From the NCBI RefSeq assembly GCF_016638705.1, contig NZ_CP067341.1, forward strand, positions 4,343,501 through 4,407,500: a stretch of 64,000 nucleotides of DNA. Reading direction: 5' to 3'. This document shows positions 1-8,279 of this stretch, piece by piece. Made by a program: the position numbers and the translations under genes. The stretch comes from Lysinibacillus agricola (GTDB lineage Bacteria > Bacillota > Bacilli > Bacillales_A > Planococcaceae). The number at the start of each line of letters is the position of its first letter. The first letter of the stretch is position 1. Under the pieces are notes generated by a model. The model searched no databases, was not told the DNA's origin, and saw nothing but the letters and a program-made list of their open reading frames with translations.

Positions 1-239
1 TCTGATGCTACGGGTTCCTTTACTTTCATGATCATTTCTTGCGCCCATGCCTCTTTTGCTGTCTCAACAATATGAGCACCTGCTGCAAGGTAGTCTGCAT
101 TTGTAAAGCTTGAGCCCAAACCTGCTCCAGTTTCAATGTACACCTCATGGCCTGCATGTGTTAATGTGACAACCCCTGCTGGTGTCATAGCTACACGATT
201 TTCGTTGTTTTTAATCTCTTTTGGAATACCAATCTTCAT
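1..239 (-). CDS. ald: Alanine dehydrogenase, N-terminal part (cut by window edge)
   Basis: About 79 codons are visible, beginning [20 protein letters not shown] and continuing through [20 protein letters not shown], the characteristic N-terminus of NAD-dependent L-alanine dehydrogenase. The enzyme interconverts L-alanine and pyruvate plus ammonia; in bacilli it supports growth on alanine and normal sporulation. The full protein is usually about 370 residues, so the catalytic and NAD-binding portions lie outside the window. The start at 239 is preceded by a purine-rich ribosome site (GGAAGGGGA in gene sense). It is divergent from the stress-protein gene at 704. Confidence 0.93.
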   Translation of the reverse strand, partial: MKIGIPKEIKNNENRVAMTPAGVVTLTHAGHEVYIETGAGLGSSFTNADYLAAGAHIVETAKEAWAQEMIMKVKEPVAS

Positions 240-703
240 CTTCCCTATCCCCTTCCATTACCTAAAAAAATAAGCATCATTTTGTTACACACACTTCGAT
301 GTATTGATGCACCCCTTGCATTTCCATATTACCAAACATAAACAAAAAATGCTTTAATTAAAATAATAATAGATAAAATTCACAATATTCTAATAATGTA
401 AAATAATAAAAGTGGATGAACATAGTAAATCAACACATCTAATTTTTAATATTTTGTTTAAGTCAACGTGTAACGATTCCTATGAAAACATTGATGCGCG
501 CTACTGCAAAGCGCCACATATGTAATGAAATATGCTTCTGGTAGTAATACTTATTTTGCGAATTTAAGGAGGTGTAATCGTTAAGGAAAAATTGAAATCA
601 CTGTAAATGTCTTCACTTTTTCACATTTTTTCTTTCGGAAAGTATTTCCTTTAGAAAATCATTTGGTATAATCAACATATACAAATCAGGGAGGTAATTT
701 CAA
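240..703. other. ald / universal stress protein divergent intergenic region
   Basis: AT-rich spacer without a convincing gene. A TATAAT box at 667-672 with a weak TTTCCT at 645-650 is the likely promoter of the downstream stress-protein gene, followed by GGGAGG just before its ATG. An AGGAGGTG at about 568-575 is not followed by a usable start codon. I saw no classical operator. Confidence 0.5.
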
Positions 704-1153
704 ATGGCTAATCAATATAAAAGCATTGTAGTTGCAGTAGACGGTTCTAAGGAAGCAGAATACGCTTTCCGTAAATCGATTGACGTTGCAAAACGTAACG
801 AAGGTGCTGTATTAAATCTAGTAAATGTTATTGACACTCGTTCATTCGCTGCAATCGAAGCATATGACCGTTCAATTGCTGAGCGTGCTCAAGCATTCTC
901 TGAAGAACTATTAAATGGTTACAAAAAACAAGCTGAAGAAGAAGGCTTAGCAAACGTTAACCTTGTAATTGAATACGGCTCACCAAAAAATATCATTACA
1001 AAAGAGCTTTCTAAAATCGTAGACGCAGACTTAATCATCTGTGGTGCAACTGGTCTAAATGCAGTAGAACGCTTCCTAATCGGTTCAGTTTCTGAAGCAA
1101 TTGTACGCTCAGCTAAATGTGACGTACTTGTTATCCGTACACCTGAAATTTAA
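704..1153 (+). CDS. Universal stress protein (UspA family, ATP-binding type)
   Basis: A 149-residue single Usp domain. The ATP-binding signature G-2x-G-9x-G-S/T is intact (G114, G117, G127-S128), which places it with the ATP-binding rather than the UspA-like non-binding class. The N-terminal strand KSIVVAVDGSKEAEYAF is also typical. Usp proteins are small cytoplasmic dimers induced by growth arrest or stress; the precise role is not established for most of them. The ATG has a GGGAGG ribosome site nine bases upstream, and the gene is monocistronic between its own promoter and a strong terminator. Confidence 0.93.
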   Translation: MANQYKSIVVAVDGSKEAEYAFRKSIDVAKRNEGAVLNLVNVIDTRSFAAIEAYDRSIAERAQAFSEELLNGYKKQAEEEGLANVNLVIEYGSPKNIITKELSKIVDADLIICGATGLNAVERFLIGSVSEAIVRSAKCDVLVIRTPEI

Positions 1154-1166
1154 TTTTGCATTACAT

Positions 1167-1195
1167 AAAAGGTATCCAATTTCGGATACCTTTTT
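1167..1195 (+). terminator. Terminator of the universal stress protein gene
   Basis: Stem AAAAGGTATCC / GGATACCTTTT around a 6-base loop, ending in a T-run, 13 bases after the stop codon. Confidence 0.9.
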
Positions 1196-1249
1196 CATAT
1201 TGTTGAAAAAACTATTATGTCAATGAGATTAAAGGGTCGTAAAACGAAG

Positions 1250-1328
1250 TGTCAGCGGCAACGCAGCGGAGGAAGCGGCTCGTCGCTCGCCCGCAGGAAA
1301 ACGAGTAGCCCGTAGCGGAAATCAGACT
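1250..1328 (+). repeat. GC-rich palindromic intergenic repeat, left-truncated copy
   Basis: Shares the core GCGGAGGAAGCGGCTCG, then CGCTCGCCC, AGGAAA, CGAGTAGCC and the end GCGGAAATCA with the more complete copy at 63799-63927. The left end present there (GATTGGAGTGGAAGGC) is missing here. It lies between two convergent genes and carries no credible coding frame. The GC content is clearly above the neighbouring DNA. Confidence 0.75.
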
Positions 1329-1408
1329 TCTAATTAATTAGGATGGATAAAAAATGGTTAATCAACATACCTGATTTTTTATAGCACAATTAAAAAAATT
1401 CACATCAG

Positions 1409-1456
1409 AAAAGCGCAAGAAATCAACGTTTCTAAAATTGATTTCTTGCGCTTTTT
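1409..1456 (-). terminator. Long bidirectional terminator after ytxK
   Basis: An 18-bp stem (AAAAGCGCAAGAAATCAA and its complement) around an 11-base loop, with A-run and T-run flanks, so it can stop transcription from both sides. Confidence 0.9.
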
Positions 1457-1492
1457 AAGGTTTTGACCAATTATGTCTCAGCCTCTTTTTAC

Positions 1493-2422
1493 TTATTTCT
1501 CTTCTTGCCACATCTTCACTTTGTCAAAGAACATAGCAAGAGCTTGTTTATTTTGCATATTTGGCACTTTTGCTAACAACACCTCTTTAGGTGCCTTGAA
1601 ATCCTTACTTTGCTTTTGTAAAATGACAATGCTCTTTTCAAGGGCTTTATTAGCGAACATTGTATCTGGCAATTGAATAATTGCTTGAATCCAAGCATGC
1701 TTTTGAATGTATTTATGCAGTTGTTTCGACTGCTCAGAATCAAAGAGATGGGTTGGTGCTAGGAAAAATAAGTAGCCTCCATCCTTCGTATAGTTAATGG
1801 ACTGCTCAATAAATAAGTGGTGTGCATAACTCATTCCTTCTGAAGCGCATAGTTCATACTCTAACGCAACATCTTCATTCGGATAATATCCGACTGGCAG
1901 ATCACAAACAATAGCATCAACAGGATTTACTAATAGATTTTGTAAAGCATCTTGGCGATATAATGAAACCGGTTGCTCCGTCAAATCAGCAGTAGCAGCC
2001 GCTAATCGAATAAGTAGCTCATCAACCTCCACACCTGTTGCTTCTATTTTCCCATCTAATAAATTCATAACTGTTAGTAGTAAATTCCCTGTACCTACTG
2101 CAGGATCCAAAATAGAAATTTTTTCTGTTTCTAGACGATCTGCAAATATTTGCTCCACAAAATAACCAACTAATAACCCAAGAGTATCCGGTGTCATTTG
2201 GTGATTCGGCTGAGAGCCTTTTCGCATCCCCTTTAAAACAGCAATTTGAATTGCTTTGCGCACATCTTCCTTCGTAGCACCGTCTTGTGAAAAATTAACT
2301 TCCCCATCCAACCATGCCTCTAAGCCATCTAAAATACCCTCTAGCAATGTAGTATTATGTTCTTTTTCTGTCTTTTCAGCATGTTCATTTAGCATACCAA
2401 ATAACTTCTCGATATTTTCCAT
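1493..2422 (-). CDS. ytxK: Class I SAM-dependent methyltransferase, YtxK family
   Basis: A 309-residue protein of the N6-adenine methyltransferase-like fold. The SAM-binding motif DPAVGTGN is at residues 106-113, and the catalytic-loop position holds DLPVGYYP (174-181) instead of the NPPY/F of true DNA methylases, as remembered for B. subtilis YtxK. A DNA substrate is therefore doubtful and the real substrate is unknown. I use the ATG at 2422 rather than an upstream in-frame start, because AAAGGAAG lies just before it and the shorter form has the family N-terminus (MENIEKLFGMLNEHA). Gene order ald...ytxK-tpx matches B. subtilis, although ackA is not seen. Confidence 0.88.
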   Translation of the reverse strand: MENIEKLFGMLNEHAEKTEKEHNTTLLEGILDGLEAWLDGEVNFSQDGATKEDVRKAIQIAVLKGMRKGSQPNHQMTPDTLGLLVGYFVEQIFADRLETEKISILDPAVGTGNLLLTVMNLLDGKIEATGVEVDELLIRLAAATADLTEQPVSLYRQDALQNLLVNPVDAIVCDLPVGYYPNEDVALEYELCASEGMSYAHHLFIEQSINYTKDGGYLFFLAPTHLFDSEQSKQLHKYIQKHAWIQAIIQLPDTMFANKALEKSIVILQKQSKDFKAPKEVLLAKVPNMQNKQALAMFFDKVKMWQEEK

Positions 2423-2442
2423 ACATAACTTCCTTTCACGCA

Positions 2443-2478
2443 GAAAAGAGCCGTGACAAAAACTTGTCACAGCCCCTT
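2443..2478 (-). terminator. Terminator between tpx and ytxK
   Basis: In gene sense GCTGTGACA-AGTTTT-TGTCACGGC followed by TCTTTTC. It lies between the tpx stop and the ytxK start, so ytxK is probably transcribed by partial read-through or from its own promoter. Confidence 0.8.
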
Positions 2479-2511
2479 TGTCTAGTAATATCTTAGCCTA
2501 AAATCAATAAA

Positions 2512-3015
2512 TTATGCTAGTGATTTGACAGCTGCAATTGCCGCTTCATAGTTTGGATGGTCTGTTGCCTCAGGAACATATTCCACATATGTCACTTTGT
2601 CATTTGCATCTACAACAAATACTGCACGTGTTAGAAGACGTAATTCTTGGATGTAGACACCGTATGCTTCACCAAATGACAGGTCACGGTGATCTGAAAC
2701 TGTTTGAACAGCATCAATCCCCGCTGCACCACACCAACGTTTTTGAGCAAATGGAAGGTCAACAGATACCGTATAGATAACTACATTATCACCTAAGCTT
2801 GCTGCCGCTTCATTAAAACGACGTGTTTGCGCATCGCATACGCCAGTATCCAATGATGGTACAACACTAAATAAACGAATTTTCCCCTTTGACTCTTTTA
2901 ATGTAACAGGTGACAGGTCATTCGCTAATACAGTGAAATCTGGTGCTTGGTCTCCAACCTTTACTTCGTTACCTACAAGTGTTACTGGGCCATTTTTAAA
3001 TGTTACTTGTGCCAT
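2512..3015 (-). CDS. tpx: Thiol peroxidase (atypical 2-Cys peroxiredoxin)
   Basis: A 167-residue Tpx that reduces lipid and alkyl hydroperoxides with electrons from thioredoxin. The peroxidatic Cys60 lies in PSLDTGVC and the resolving Cys95 in RWCGAAG, the spacing expected for Tpx. DAQTRRFNE after Cys60 is also a family hallmark. The residue before the cysteine is unusual (TGVC where TPVC is usual), a mild substitution next to the active site. An AGGAGG site precedes the ATG. Length is normal. Confidence 0.96.
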   Translation of the reverse strand: MAQVTFKNGPVTLVGNEVKVGDQAPDFTVLANDLSPVTLKESKGKIRLFSVVPSLDTGVCDAQTRRFNEAAASLGDNVVIYTVSVDLPFAQKRWCGAAGIDAVQTVSDHRDLSFGEAYGVYIQELRLLTRAVFVVDANDKVTYVEYVPEATDHPNYEAAIAAVKSLA

Positions 3016-3159
3016 ATAAACGCCTCCTAATTATCATATGTACATAATATTACTAAATGTAGGGAATTAATTGCAACTGAGACAGCTTATCAAAAACGGT
3101 TTTGAAAAATTCTTTTCGCACCTGTGCAACCTTGTTTGCTTAGGGCTGCACCATTTTCC

Positions 3160-3340
3160 AGGATCATCACCATAACGTGTGGTTGATTTCCGACTGGACG
3201 TTTTGTTGCTGACGCTTCGCTTTCGCACAGAGCAGAGCTTCCTGGGGGCGTCCGATGAGCCAATTTGCTTGACGCTGATCCCCAAGAAGTCGCCCAGTCG
3301 GAACGAAGATCAAACTATATACATGGCATACATTTTCTAA
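3160..3340 (+). repeat. Mosaic palindromic repeat, copy A
   Basis: Left flank ATCACCATAACGTG, left end GGTTGATTTCCGACTGG, a short piece of the 36-bp module (GCTTCGCTTTCGCACAG), the core GGGGGCGTCCGATGAGCC, then the right end CGCCCAGTCGGAACGAAG and the AT-rich tail TATACATGGCATAC. The two ends are inverted copies of each other apart from a 5-base gap on the left. It fills the tpx-yteJ gap; the short frames inside it are artefacts of the repeat. Confidence 0.8.
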
Positions 3341-3370
3341 CTAGCTATCCATCAATTACTGTTTTATCAC

Positions 3371-3408
3371 AAAAACAAAGAGCTGTCTCACTATAACGAG
3401 ACAGCTCT
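3371..3408 (-). terminator. Terminator of the sppA-yteJ transcription unit
   Basis: GAGCTGTCTC / GAGACAGCTC stem with an 8-base loop, followed in gene sense by TTTGTTTTTG. Confidence 0.9.
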
Positions 3409-3413
3409 AACCA

Positions 3414-4031
3414 TTATTCTTCGTTTTTTTCCTCATGCTTTTTAGGTTCAGGTTTTTCCTCTAGAGGTGCAGCTTCAGAATTTTCCTCTTTAATTGGCAA
3501 AGATGGTTGCATAATATCTTTTTCAATATAAACTTTTTCATGAACAACTGTTGTATCCGCAAAAAAATCATGTAGACCTTGATTGTTCGGTAAAATACCT
3601 ACAAGAATATAAAGTGGTATAAAAATGTTGTTTATGATACGCCCTATCCAATCACGGAATAACACATCTGACCAAGTCAGCTTCTCATGTTTTAATGAAA
3701 TAACACGTAATCCAAATATCATTTTCCCTAATGTTTGACCAAAAAATTTCGTCATTAATACGAAATAGCTGTAATAGAGAATAGCAGATATAATCGACAT
3801 TGGTGCATACCACACTGTTTCAGATAATGACCAATCCATTAGATAAAAAATTGGATTAACGAGAACCCCGCCTACTGCTGTAATAATTAATCCATCCAAT
3901 AAAAATGCCCAAAAACGTATCCAAAAGCCTGCTGTTTTTAATGCATAATTTTTATTCGTAATTGGCTTATCAATTAGGAGAGCATTCTCCATAGAGGGTG
4001 AACTTTGCATAACAATTTCATTGTTTGTCAT
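3414..4031 (-). CDS. yteJ: RDD-family membrane protein (YteJ-like)
   Basis: A 205-residue protein with three predicted membrane segments (about 36-60, 72-95 and 130-150) and the RDD signature (GFWIRFWAFLLDG near residue 40, then FGQTLGKMIFGLRV). The C-terminal 40 residues are charged and Glu/Lys/Pro-rich, probably cytoplasmic. It follows sppA by 12 bases, as yteJ follows sppA in B. subtilis, so the two are an operon. SppA and YteJ have been linked in B. subtilis to lantibiotic resistance, YteJ acting as a modulator of SppA; that is established for B. subtilis and inferred here from the conserved pairing. Confidence 0.88.
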   Translation of the reverse strand: MTNNEIVMQSSPSMENALLIDKPITNKNYALKTAGFWIRFWAFLLDGLIITAVGGVLVNPIFYLMDWSLSETVWYAPMSIISAILYYSYFVLMTKFFGQTLGKMIFGLRVISLKHEKLTWSDVLFRDWIGRIINNIFIPLYILVGILPNNQGLHDFFADTTVVHEKVYIEKDIMQPSLPIKEENSEAAPLEEKPEPKKHEEKNEE

Positions 4032-4043
4032 TGTACTCCCTCC

Positions 4044-5057
4044 TTAGTATTCGCCATATAGGTACATCATTTTTGGTGCTTTATAATCCGCCATAATTTT
4101 CATCAGCATTTTTTCTTCAGCAGATGGACCAAACATTGATCCAATCTTCATACCCACATACGATTGCCAGCCACCCACATCATATGAATACTCAAATAAT
4201 TCTGCGTCCTCTAAACCAAAGTCTTCACGCAATGCAGTAACTGTTGCTTCTTCATCACCAATTGCATCAGTTAAGCCTGCTTCAAGAGCCTTTGTACCAC
4301 TAAGGATTCGACCATCTGCAACTTTTTTTACATCAGCTTCAGACATATTACGTCCATTTTCAACAATATTAACGAACTCCTCATATGTTTCATTAATCAT
4401 ATCTTGCATCATAGCACGCTCTTCTGCTGTCACTTCACGCATTGGACTAAGCATATCCTTATGTTCACCAGATTTAAACGTTTCATATTTAAAACCAACT
4501 TTTTCAGCAAGCGCCTGATAATTAATGGATTGCATAATGACACCAATCGAACCTGTAATTGTATCACGTTGCGCAAATATTTTATCTGCAGGTGCTGAAA
4601 TGTAATAACCACCTGAAGCTGCCATAGAATCCATAGAAACATAGATTGGAATTTGTCGCTCTTCTTTAATTTTTAAAAGCTTTTTATATATTTCTGCTGA
4701 TTCCTTTACACCGCCACCTGGTGAATTAACACTTAAGACGATACCTTGCACAGACTTATCATTTAAAATATTGTCTAATTGATTTAAGAAAAATTGATGA
4801 TCATACGTAACTGGTTGCCATAATGTACTTGATCCAATATCTTGAATCGTACCATCAACCTTTAAGTAAGCAATACGTTTATCCATATTGCCGTTTTCTT
4901 TAACCTTTTCCATTACCGCCAAATTGTTCCCATCCACTAAGCTATCAAAATTGCTAAAGAGATTCGATTTAAATATTGCAAAAATGGTGTTGATCCCCAA
5001 GGAAAATACTAATAATACACCTGCAATTATTAAAGCAGCCCACCTTTTAACATTCAT
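4044..5057 (-). CDS. sppA: Signal peptide peptidase SppA
   Basis: A membrane-anchored serine protease that degrades signal peptides left in the membrane. The N-terminal segment (about residues 5-28) is the membrane anchor. The nucleophile is Ser148 in MAASGGYY and the general base Lys200 in GEHKDMLSP, the same Ser/Lys spacing as B. subtilis SppA. At 337 residues it is the short, single-repeat Gram-positive form. I chose the ATG at 5057 over one six codons upstream because AGGAGG sits nine bases before it. The upstream start would overlap that ribosome site. Confidence 0.94.
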   Translation of the reverse strand: MNVKRWAALIIAGVLLVFSLGINTIFAIFKSNLFSNFDSLVDGNNLAVMEKVKENGNMDKRIAYLKVDGTIQDIGSSTLWQPVTYDHQFFLNQLDNILNDKSVQGIVLSVNSPGGGVKESAEIYKKLLKIKEERQIPIYVSMDSMAASGGYYISAPADKIFAQRDTITGSIGVIMQSINYQALAEKVGFKYETFKSGEHKDMLSPMREVTAEERAMMQDMINETYEEFVNIVENGRNMSEADVKKVADGRILSGTKALEAGLTDAIGDEEATVTALREDFGLEDAELFEYSYDVGGWQSYVGMKIGSMFGPSAEEKMLMKIMADYKAPKMMYLYGEY

Positions 5058-5125
5058 GTCTTTCCGCCTCCTCATAACGTTATACGATTGACATTTTAAT
5101 TTGTTTCATTTTATTGCAATAATAT

Positions 5126-5415
5126 GGCCCATCACTATAACATGGGGTTAATCCCCGTTCCGACTGGGCGCTCTCTTTGGGGCGTCCGATGAGCCGCTTG
5201 GGGCAACATTTATGTGCGAAAGCAAAGCGACAGCGACAAATGTTTTCTGTGCGACAGCCACAGAATGTTGGTCACGAAGTCATTATCACAGGCCGTGATG
5301 CTTTTAGTCTCCGTTTACCCGGCTCGCTCTAGAGTCTCATCTGACGCTAATCCACAGGGAATCGCCCAGCCTCTACTCCAATCAACTTATAGACATGTCA
5401 TACGTTTTAATAAAT
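5126..5415 (+). repeat. Mosaic palindromic repeat, copy B
   Basis: Left flank GGCCCATCACTATAAC, left end TTAATCCCCGTTCC + GACTGGGCG, core GGGGCGTCCGATGAGCCG, one diverged 36-bp module (TGTGCGAAAGCAAAGCG), one single 88-bp hairpin module (AATGTTGGTCACGAAG to CTCGCTCTAGAGTCTC), then the alternative right end CGCCCAGCCTCTACTCC, AATCAAC and tail ATAGACATGTCATACG. It fills most of the 500-bp sppA / acyl-CoA-synthetase gap; no gene is seen. Confidence 0.82.
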
Positions 5416-5498
5416 GCCATCTCTAAATTTTGGTAATGAGCCAATTTATGCAACAGTTTTAACCTATTCAACCTATAATACATTACCTAATTTTATAA

Positions 5499-5538
5499 AA
5501 AAAATCAAAGTTCATAAAAAATAGGAACTTTGATTTTC
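5499..5538 (-). terminator. Terminator of the acyl-CoA synthetase gene
   Basis: AAAATCAAAGTTC / GAACTTTGATTTT stem flanked by an A/T-run, 20 bases beyond the stop codon. Confidence 0.88.
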
Positions 5539-5557
5539 GACATTATTTCCTAGGAAA

Positions 5558-7147
5558 TTAATAATGACTGATATATTGAATTTTCTCTTGCTGACGCAAT
5601 TCGACACGACGAATTTTACCTGATGTAGTCTTTGGTAGCTCTGTTACAAACTCAATCGCACGAGGATATTTATAAGGTGCTGTTAAAGTTTTTACATGGT
5701 TTTGTAGTTTTTTAATAAGTGTTTCATTACCAATCACTCCATCATGAAGCACAACAAACGCCTTTACAATATTTCCACGAACCTCATCTGGACTTGCAAC
5801 AACGGCAGTTTCTTTAACTGTTGGATGCTTCAATAATGCATCTTCTACTTCAAATGGACCTATCGTATAGCCAGACGATATAATGACATCATCTCCTCGT
5901 CCTTCAAACCAAAAATAGCCATCTTCATCTTTATATGCACGATCTCCGGTAATATACCAATCGCCTCTAAATTGTAAATTTGTACGTTCTGGATCATTCA
6001 AATATTTTTTAAATAACGCGGGTGTTTCACAATGTACAGCAATGTCTCCAACTTCTCCAATTGCAACAGGATTTCCAAAATCATTGATAATTTCAACTGT
6101 ATTACCCGGAGTAGGTTTACCCATTGAACCCATTCTAGCCCCCATTCCTACCATTGTACCAACAAGTAATGTATTTTCTGTTTGTCCATAGCCATCTCGT
6201 ACTTGTAAATTCAAGACCTCCGAAAATACTTTTATCACTTCGCTATTTAAAGGTTCACCCGCTGACACAGCCTGACGGATTGTACTTAAATTGAAATCTT
6301 GTAAATTTTCAAGCGCTGCCATAAATCGATATTCGGTTGGTGTACAGCACAGAATATTAATATTGAATTTTTCAAGCAGCCCAAGATATGTTGCCGCATC
6401 AAAGTTACCTTTGTAGACAAATGCTGTTGCACCGCTTCCTAATGTAGCGAGGAACGGACTCCAGATCCATTTTTGCCAGCCTGGAGCTGCTGTTGCCCAT
6501 ACAATGTCACCTTCTTGGACACCTAACCAATTCGGTGCAGTCGTTCTTAAGTGTGCATAACCCCAACTATGTGTATGTACGGCTGCCTTTGGATTGCCCG
6601 TAGTACCACTCGTATATGCTAAAAATGCAATGTCTGTACTCTTAGTTGGTGTAGAACTTATATAGGTTGTTGGTTGGCTTTGCATTTTTTCAAGCAACGG
6701 CTGCCAAGGTTCATGTGCATAACCAATGACAAATCGCTGTATGTTTTGTAAATTTTCCACATCATTAAATTGTTCAATATAAGGCTCAAATGCAACAACA
6801 CCTTTTGCATTAGCATGATTGATTCGATATTCAATATCTTTAGTTCTCAGCATTTCTGAGCTTGGGATAATGGTTAAACCTGCCTTTAAGGCAGCAATAT
6901 ATACGATATACGCTTCAACTGACCTCGGCACCATGACTAAAATAACATCACCTTTTGTTAAACCTTGAGATGTAAGTACATGCGCTGCCTGATTCGCCTT
7001 TTCAAGTAAAGTAGCATATGTTATGTACTGAATTTCCTCGTCTTCGTTATAAACTATTAATGCATTTTTGGTAGAATCCTTTGCATATTTTTCAATTTCC
7101 TCTGAAATGTTATACCATTCTGGTGCAATTAAATCTTGTCTTTTCAT
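5558..7147 (-). CDS. Acyl-CoA synthetase (AMP-forming), YtcI/MbcS-like
   Basis: A 529-residue ANL-superfamily enzyme that activates a carboxylic acid to its CoA thioester through an acyl-adenylate. The P-loop-like motif YTSGTTGNPKAAVHTHS is near residue 180, the adenylate motif DGYGQTEN near 325, GDRAYKDEDGYFWF near 405 and the C-terminal catalytic lysine in TTSGKIRRVELR. Length and motifs resemble B. subtilis YtcI, close to sppA in that genome, and MbcS-type enzymes acting on short branched acids. The true acetyl-CoA synthetase is the separate acsA at 42817. Substrate is inferred, not visible. It is monocistronic. Confidence 0.85.
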   Translation of the reverse strand: MKRQDLIAPEWYNISEEIEKYAKDSTKNALIVYNEDEEIQYITYATLLEKANQAAHVLTSQGLTKGDVILVMVPRSVEAYIVYIAALKAGLTIIPSSEMLRTKDIEYRINHANAKGVVAFEPYIEQFNDVENLQNIQRFVIGYAHEPWQPLLEKMQSQPTTYISSTPTKSTDIAFLAYTSGTTGNPKAAVHTHSWGYAHLRTTAPNWLGVQEGDIVWATAAPGWQKWIWSPFLATLGSGATAFVYKGNFDAATYLGLLEKFNINILCCTPTEYRFMAALENLQDFNLSTIRQAVSAGEPLNSEVIKVFSEVLNLQVRDGYGQTENTLLVGTMVGMGARMGSMGKPTPGNTVEIINDFGNPVAIGEVGDIAVHCETPALFKKYLNDPERTNLQFRGDWYITGDRAYKDEDGYFWFEGRGDDVIISSGYTIGPFEVEDALLKHPTVKETAVVASPDEVRGNIVKAFVVLHDGVIGNETLIKKLQNHVKTLTAPYKYPRAIEFVTELPKTTSGKIRRVELRQQEKIQYISHY

Positions 7148-7343
7148 GGCAAATGCCCCCTTTTGTTATGCTCATTATAAAACTCAATTTTCATCATTTT
7201 CAATGGAAGGTACTCTATTTTAATAAAGTCATGACAACTATCATGCTCTGCTATATGGCATCAGTCACGAATTGGTTCTAAAAAATCTCCCTATTGAACA
7301 CGAATGAAAAATATGGTACATTTTGGTCAACTAAAAGAATGAT

Positions 7344-7425
7344 TGCAGGGGGACTCACTTAGAGTTGAGAAGGTAAAACCTGACCCTTTGAACCTGTTAG
7401 TTAATACTGACGTAGGGAGCAAATC
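7344..7425 (+). promoter_or_regulatory. TPP (THI-box) riboswitch
   Basis: Contains the conserved aptamer blocks GCAGGGGGACTC, GAGTTGAGA, the signature ACCCTTTGAACCTG, and the closing CTGACGTAGGGA. It lies directly upstream of a terminator hairpin and thiMDE. Binding of thiamine pyrophosphate should favour the terminator and lower expression of thiazole and HMP salvage. Confidence 0.95.
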
Positions 7426-7445
7426 ACATCTAATTACTGATGAAG

Positions 7446-7488
7446 GGCTCTTTTGCGTGTTTTTTTTGCACGAAAAAGAGCCTTTTTT
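7446..7488 (+). terminator. Riboswitch expression-platform terminator
   Basis: GGCTCTTTT..CGTG pairs with CACGA..AAAAGAGCC, followed by TTTTTT. It sits between the TPP aptamer and the thiM ribosome site and is the attenuator. An ATG at 7440 just upstream is not a credible thiM start, because translation would run through this hairpin. Confidence 0.9.
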
Positions 7489-7523
7489 GCACGCTTACGT
7501 CCATCCAACAAGGAGGACTTAGA

Positions 7524-8279
7524 TTGATATTTCGTACTATTCGTAAAAAAAATCCACTTATTCACTGTATTACCAATTACGTCGTGGCTAATTTTCAAGC
7601 AAATGGCTTATTAGCAATAGGTGCTTCTCCAGTCATGGCTGATGACAGTCATGAGGTTGAAGAAATGGTCACGATTGCCTCAGGCTTATTGATAAATATA
7701 GGTACCCTTAATGAGCATATGAAAGAATCAATGTTACTTGCAGGAAAAAAAGCAAATGCTCTTGGCATTCCCATTATTTTAGATCCTGTTGCTGCAGGTG
7801 CAACAACTTACCGAAAACAGACGGTACGGCAATTACTGAAGGAAATTAAGTTTGCAGCAATTCGTTGTAATATTGGAGAGCTTGCGGCTATTGCCAATGT
7901 AGACTGGCAACAAAAAGGCGTAGATAGTGGTCATGGTTCAATTTCTTTAGAAATAGAGGCAAAGCAAATAGCTCAACTTAATAATTGTATTGTTATTGTG
8001 ACCGGTGAAAAGGATTTTATTACTGATGGCGAACATCAGCAATGGATTACAGGTGGAAATCCTCAAATGACAGAAGTCACTGGAACAGGTTGCTTATTGA
8101 GTGCCATTTGTTGTGCCGCCTACGCCACAGGAAATAAACCCTTTACCCAATTGGTAGATACATTGTCGCTTTATAAAAAAGTGGCAGAACAAGCTGCTTC
8201 TTCCACTCAATACATTGGCGATTTTCAAATTGCAGTATTGAATGAACTACACCGGCTTTCCAAGGATGGTGTAGAATGA
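7524..8279 (+). CDS. thiM: Hydroxyethylthiazole kinase
   Basis: A 251-residue ribokinase-fold enzyme that phosphorylates 4-methyl-5-(2-hydroxyethyl)thiazole for thiamine salvage. Family motifs include NPLIHCITNYVVANFQAN at the start, ILDPVAAGATTYR and the anion-hole loop TEVTGTGCLLSA near residue 200. I place the start at the TTG at 7524, seven bases after AAGGAGGA; a longer reading from 7440 would begin before the attenuator hairpin and add a non-family leader. Its stop overlaps the thiD start (ATGA). Confidence 0.94.
   Translation: MIFRTIRKKNPLIHCITNYVVANFQANGLLAIGASPVMADDSHEVEEMVTIASGLLINIGTLNEHMKESMLLAGKKANALGIPIILDPVAAGATTYRKQTVRQLLKEIKFAAIRCNIGELAAIANVDWQQKGVDSGHGSISLEIEAKQIAQLNNCIVIVTGEKDFITDGEHQQWITGGNPQMTEVTGTGCLLSAICCAAYATGNKPFTQLVDTLSLYKKVAEQAASSTQYIGDFQIAVLNELHRLSKDGVE

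Noticed and set aside
483..544. Possible 20-codon peptide MKTLMRATAKRHICNEICFW upstream of the stress-protein gene
   Set aside because: No adequate ribosome site and no link to the downstream gene; likely chance.
7440..7523. A longer thiM reading frame starting at the ATG at 7440
   Set aside because: It begins ahead of the riboswitch terminator hairpin and encodes a Cys/Phe-rich leader foreign to the family; the TTG at 7524 has a strong ribosome site.
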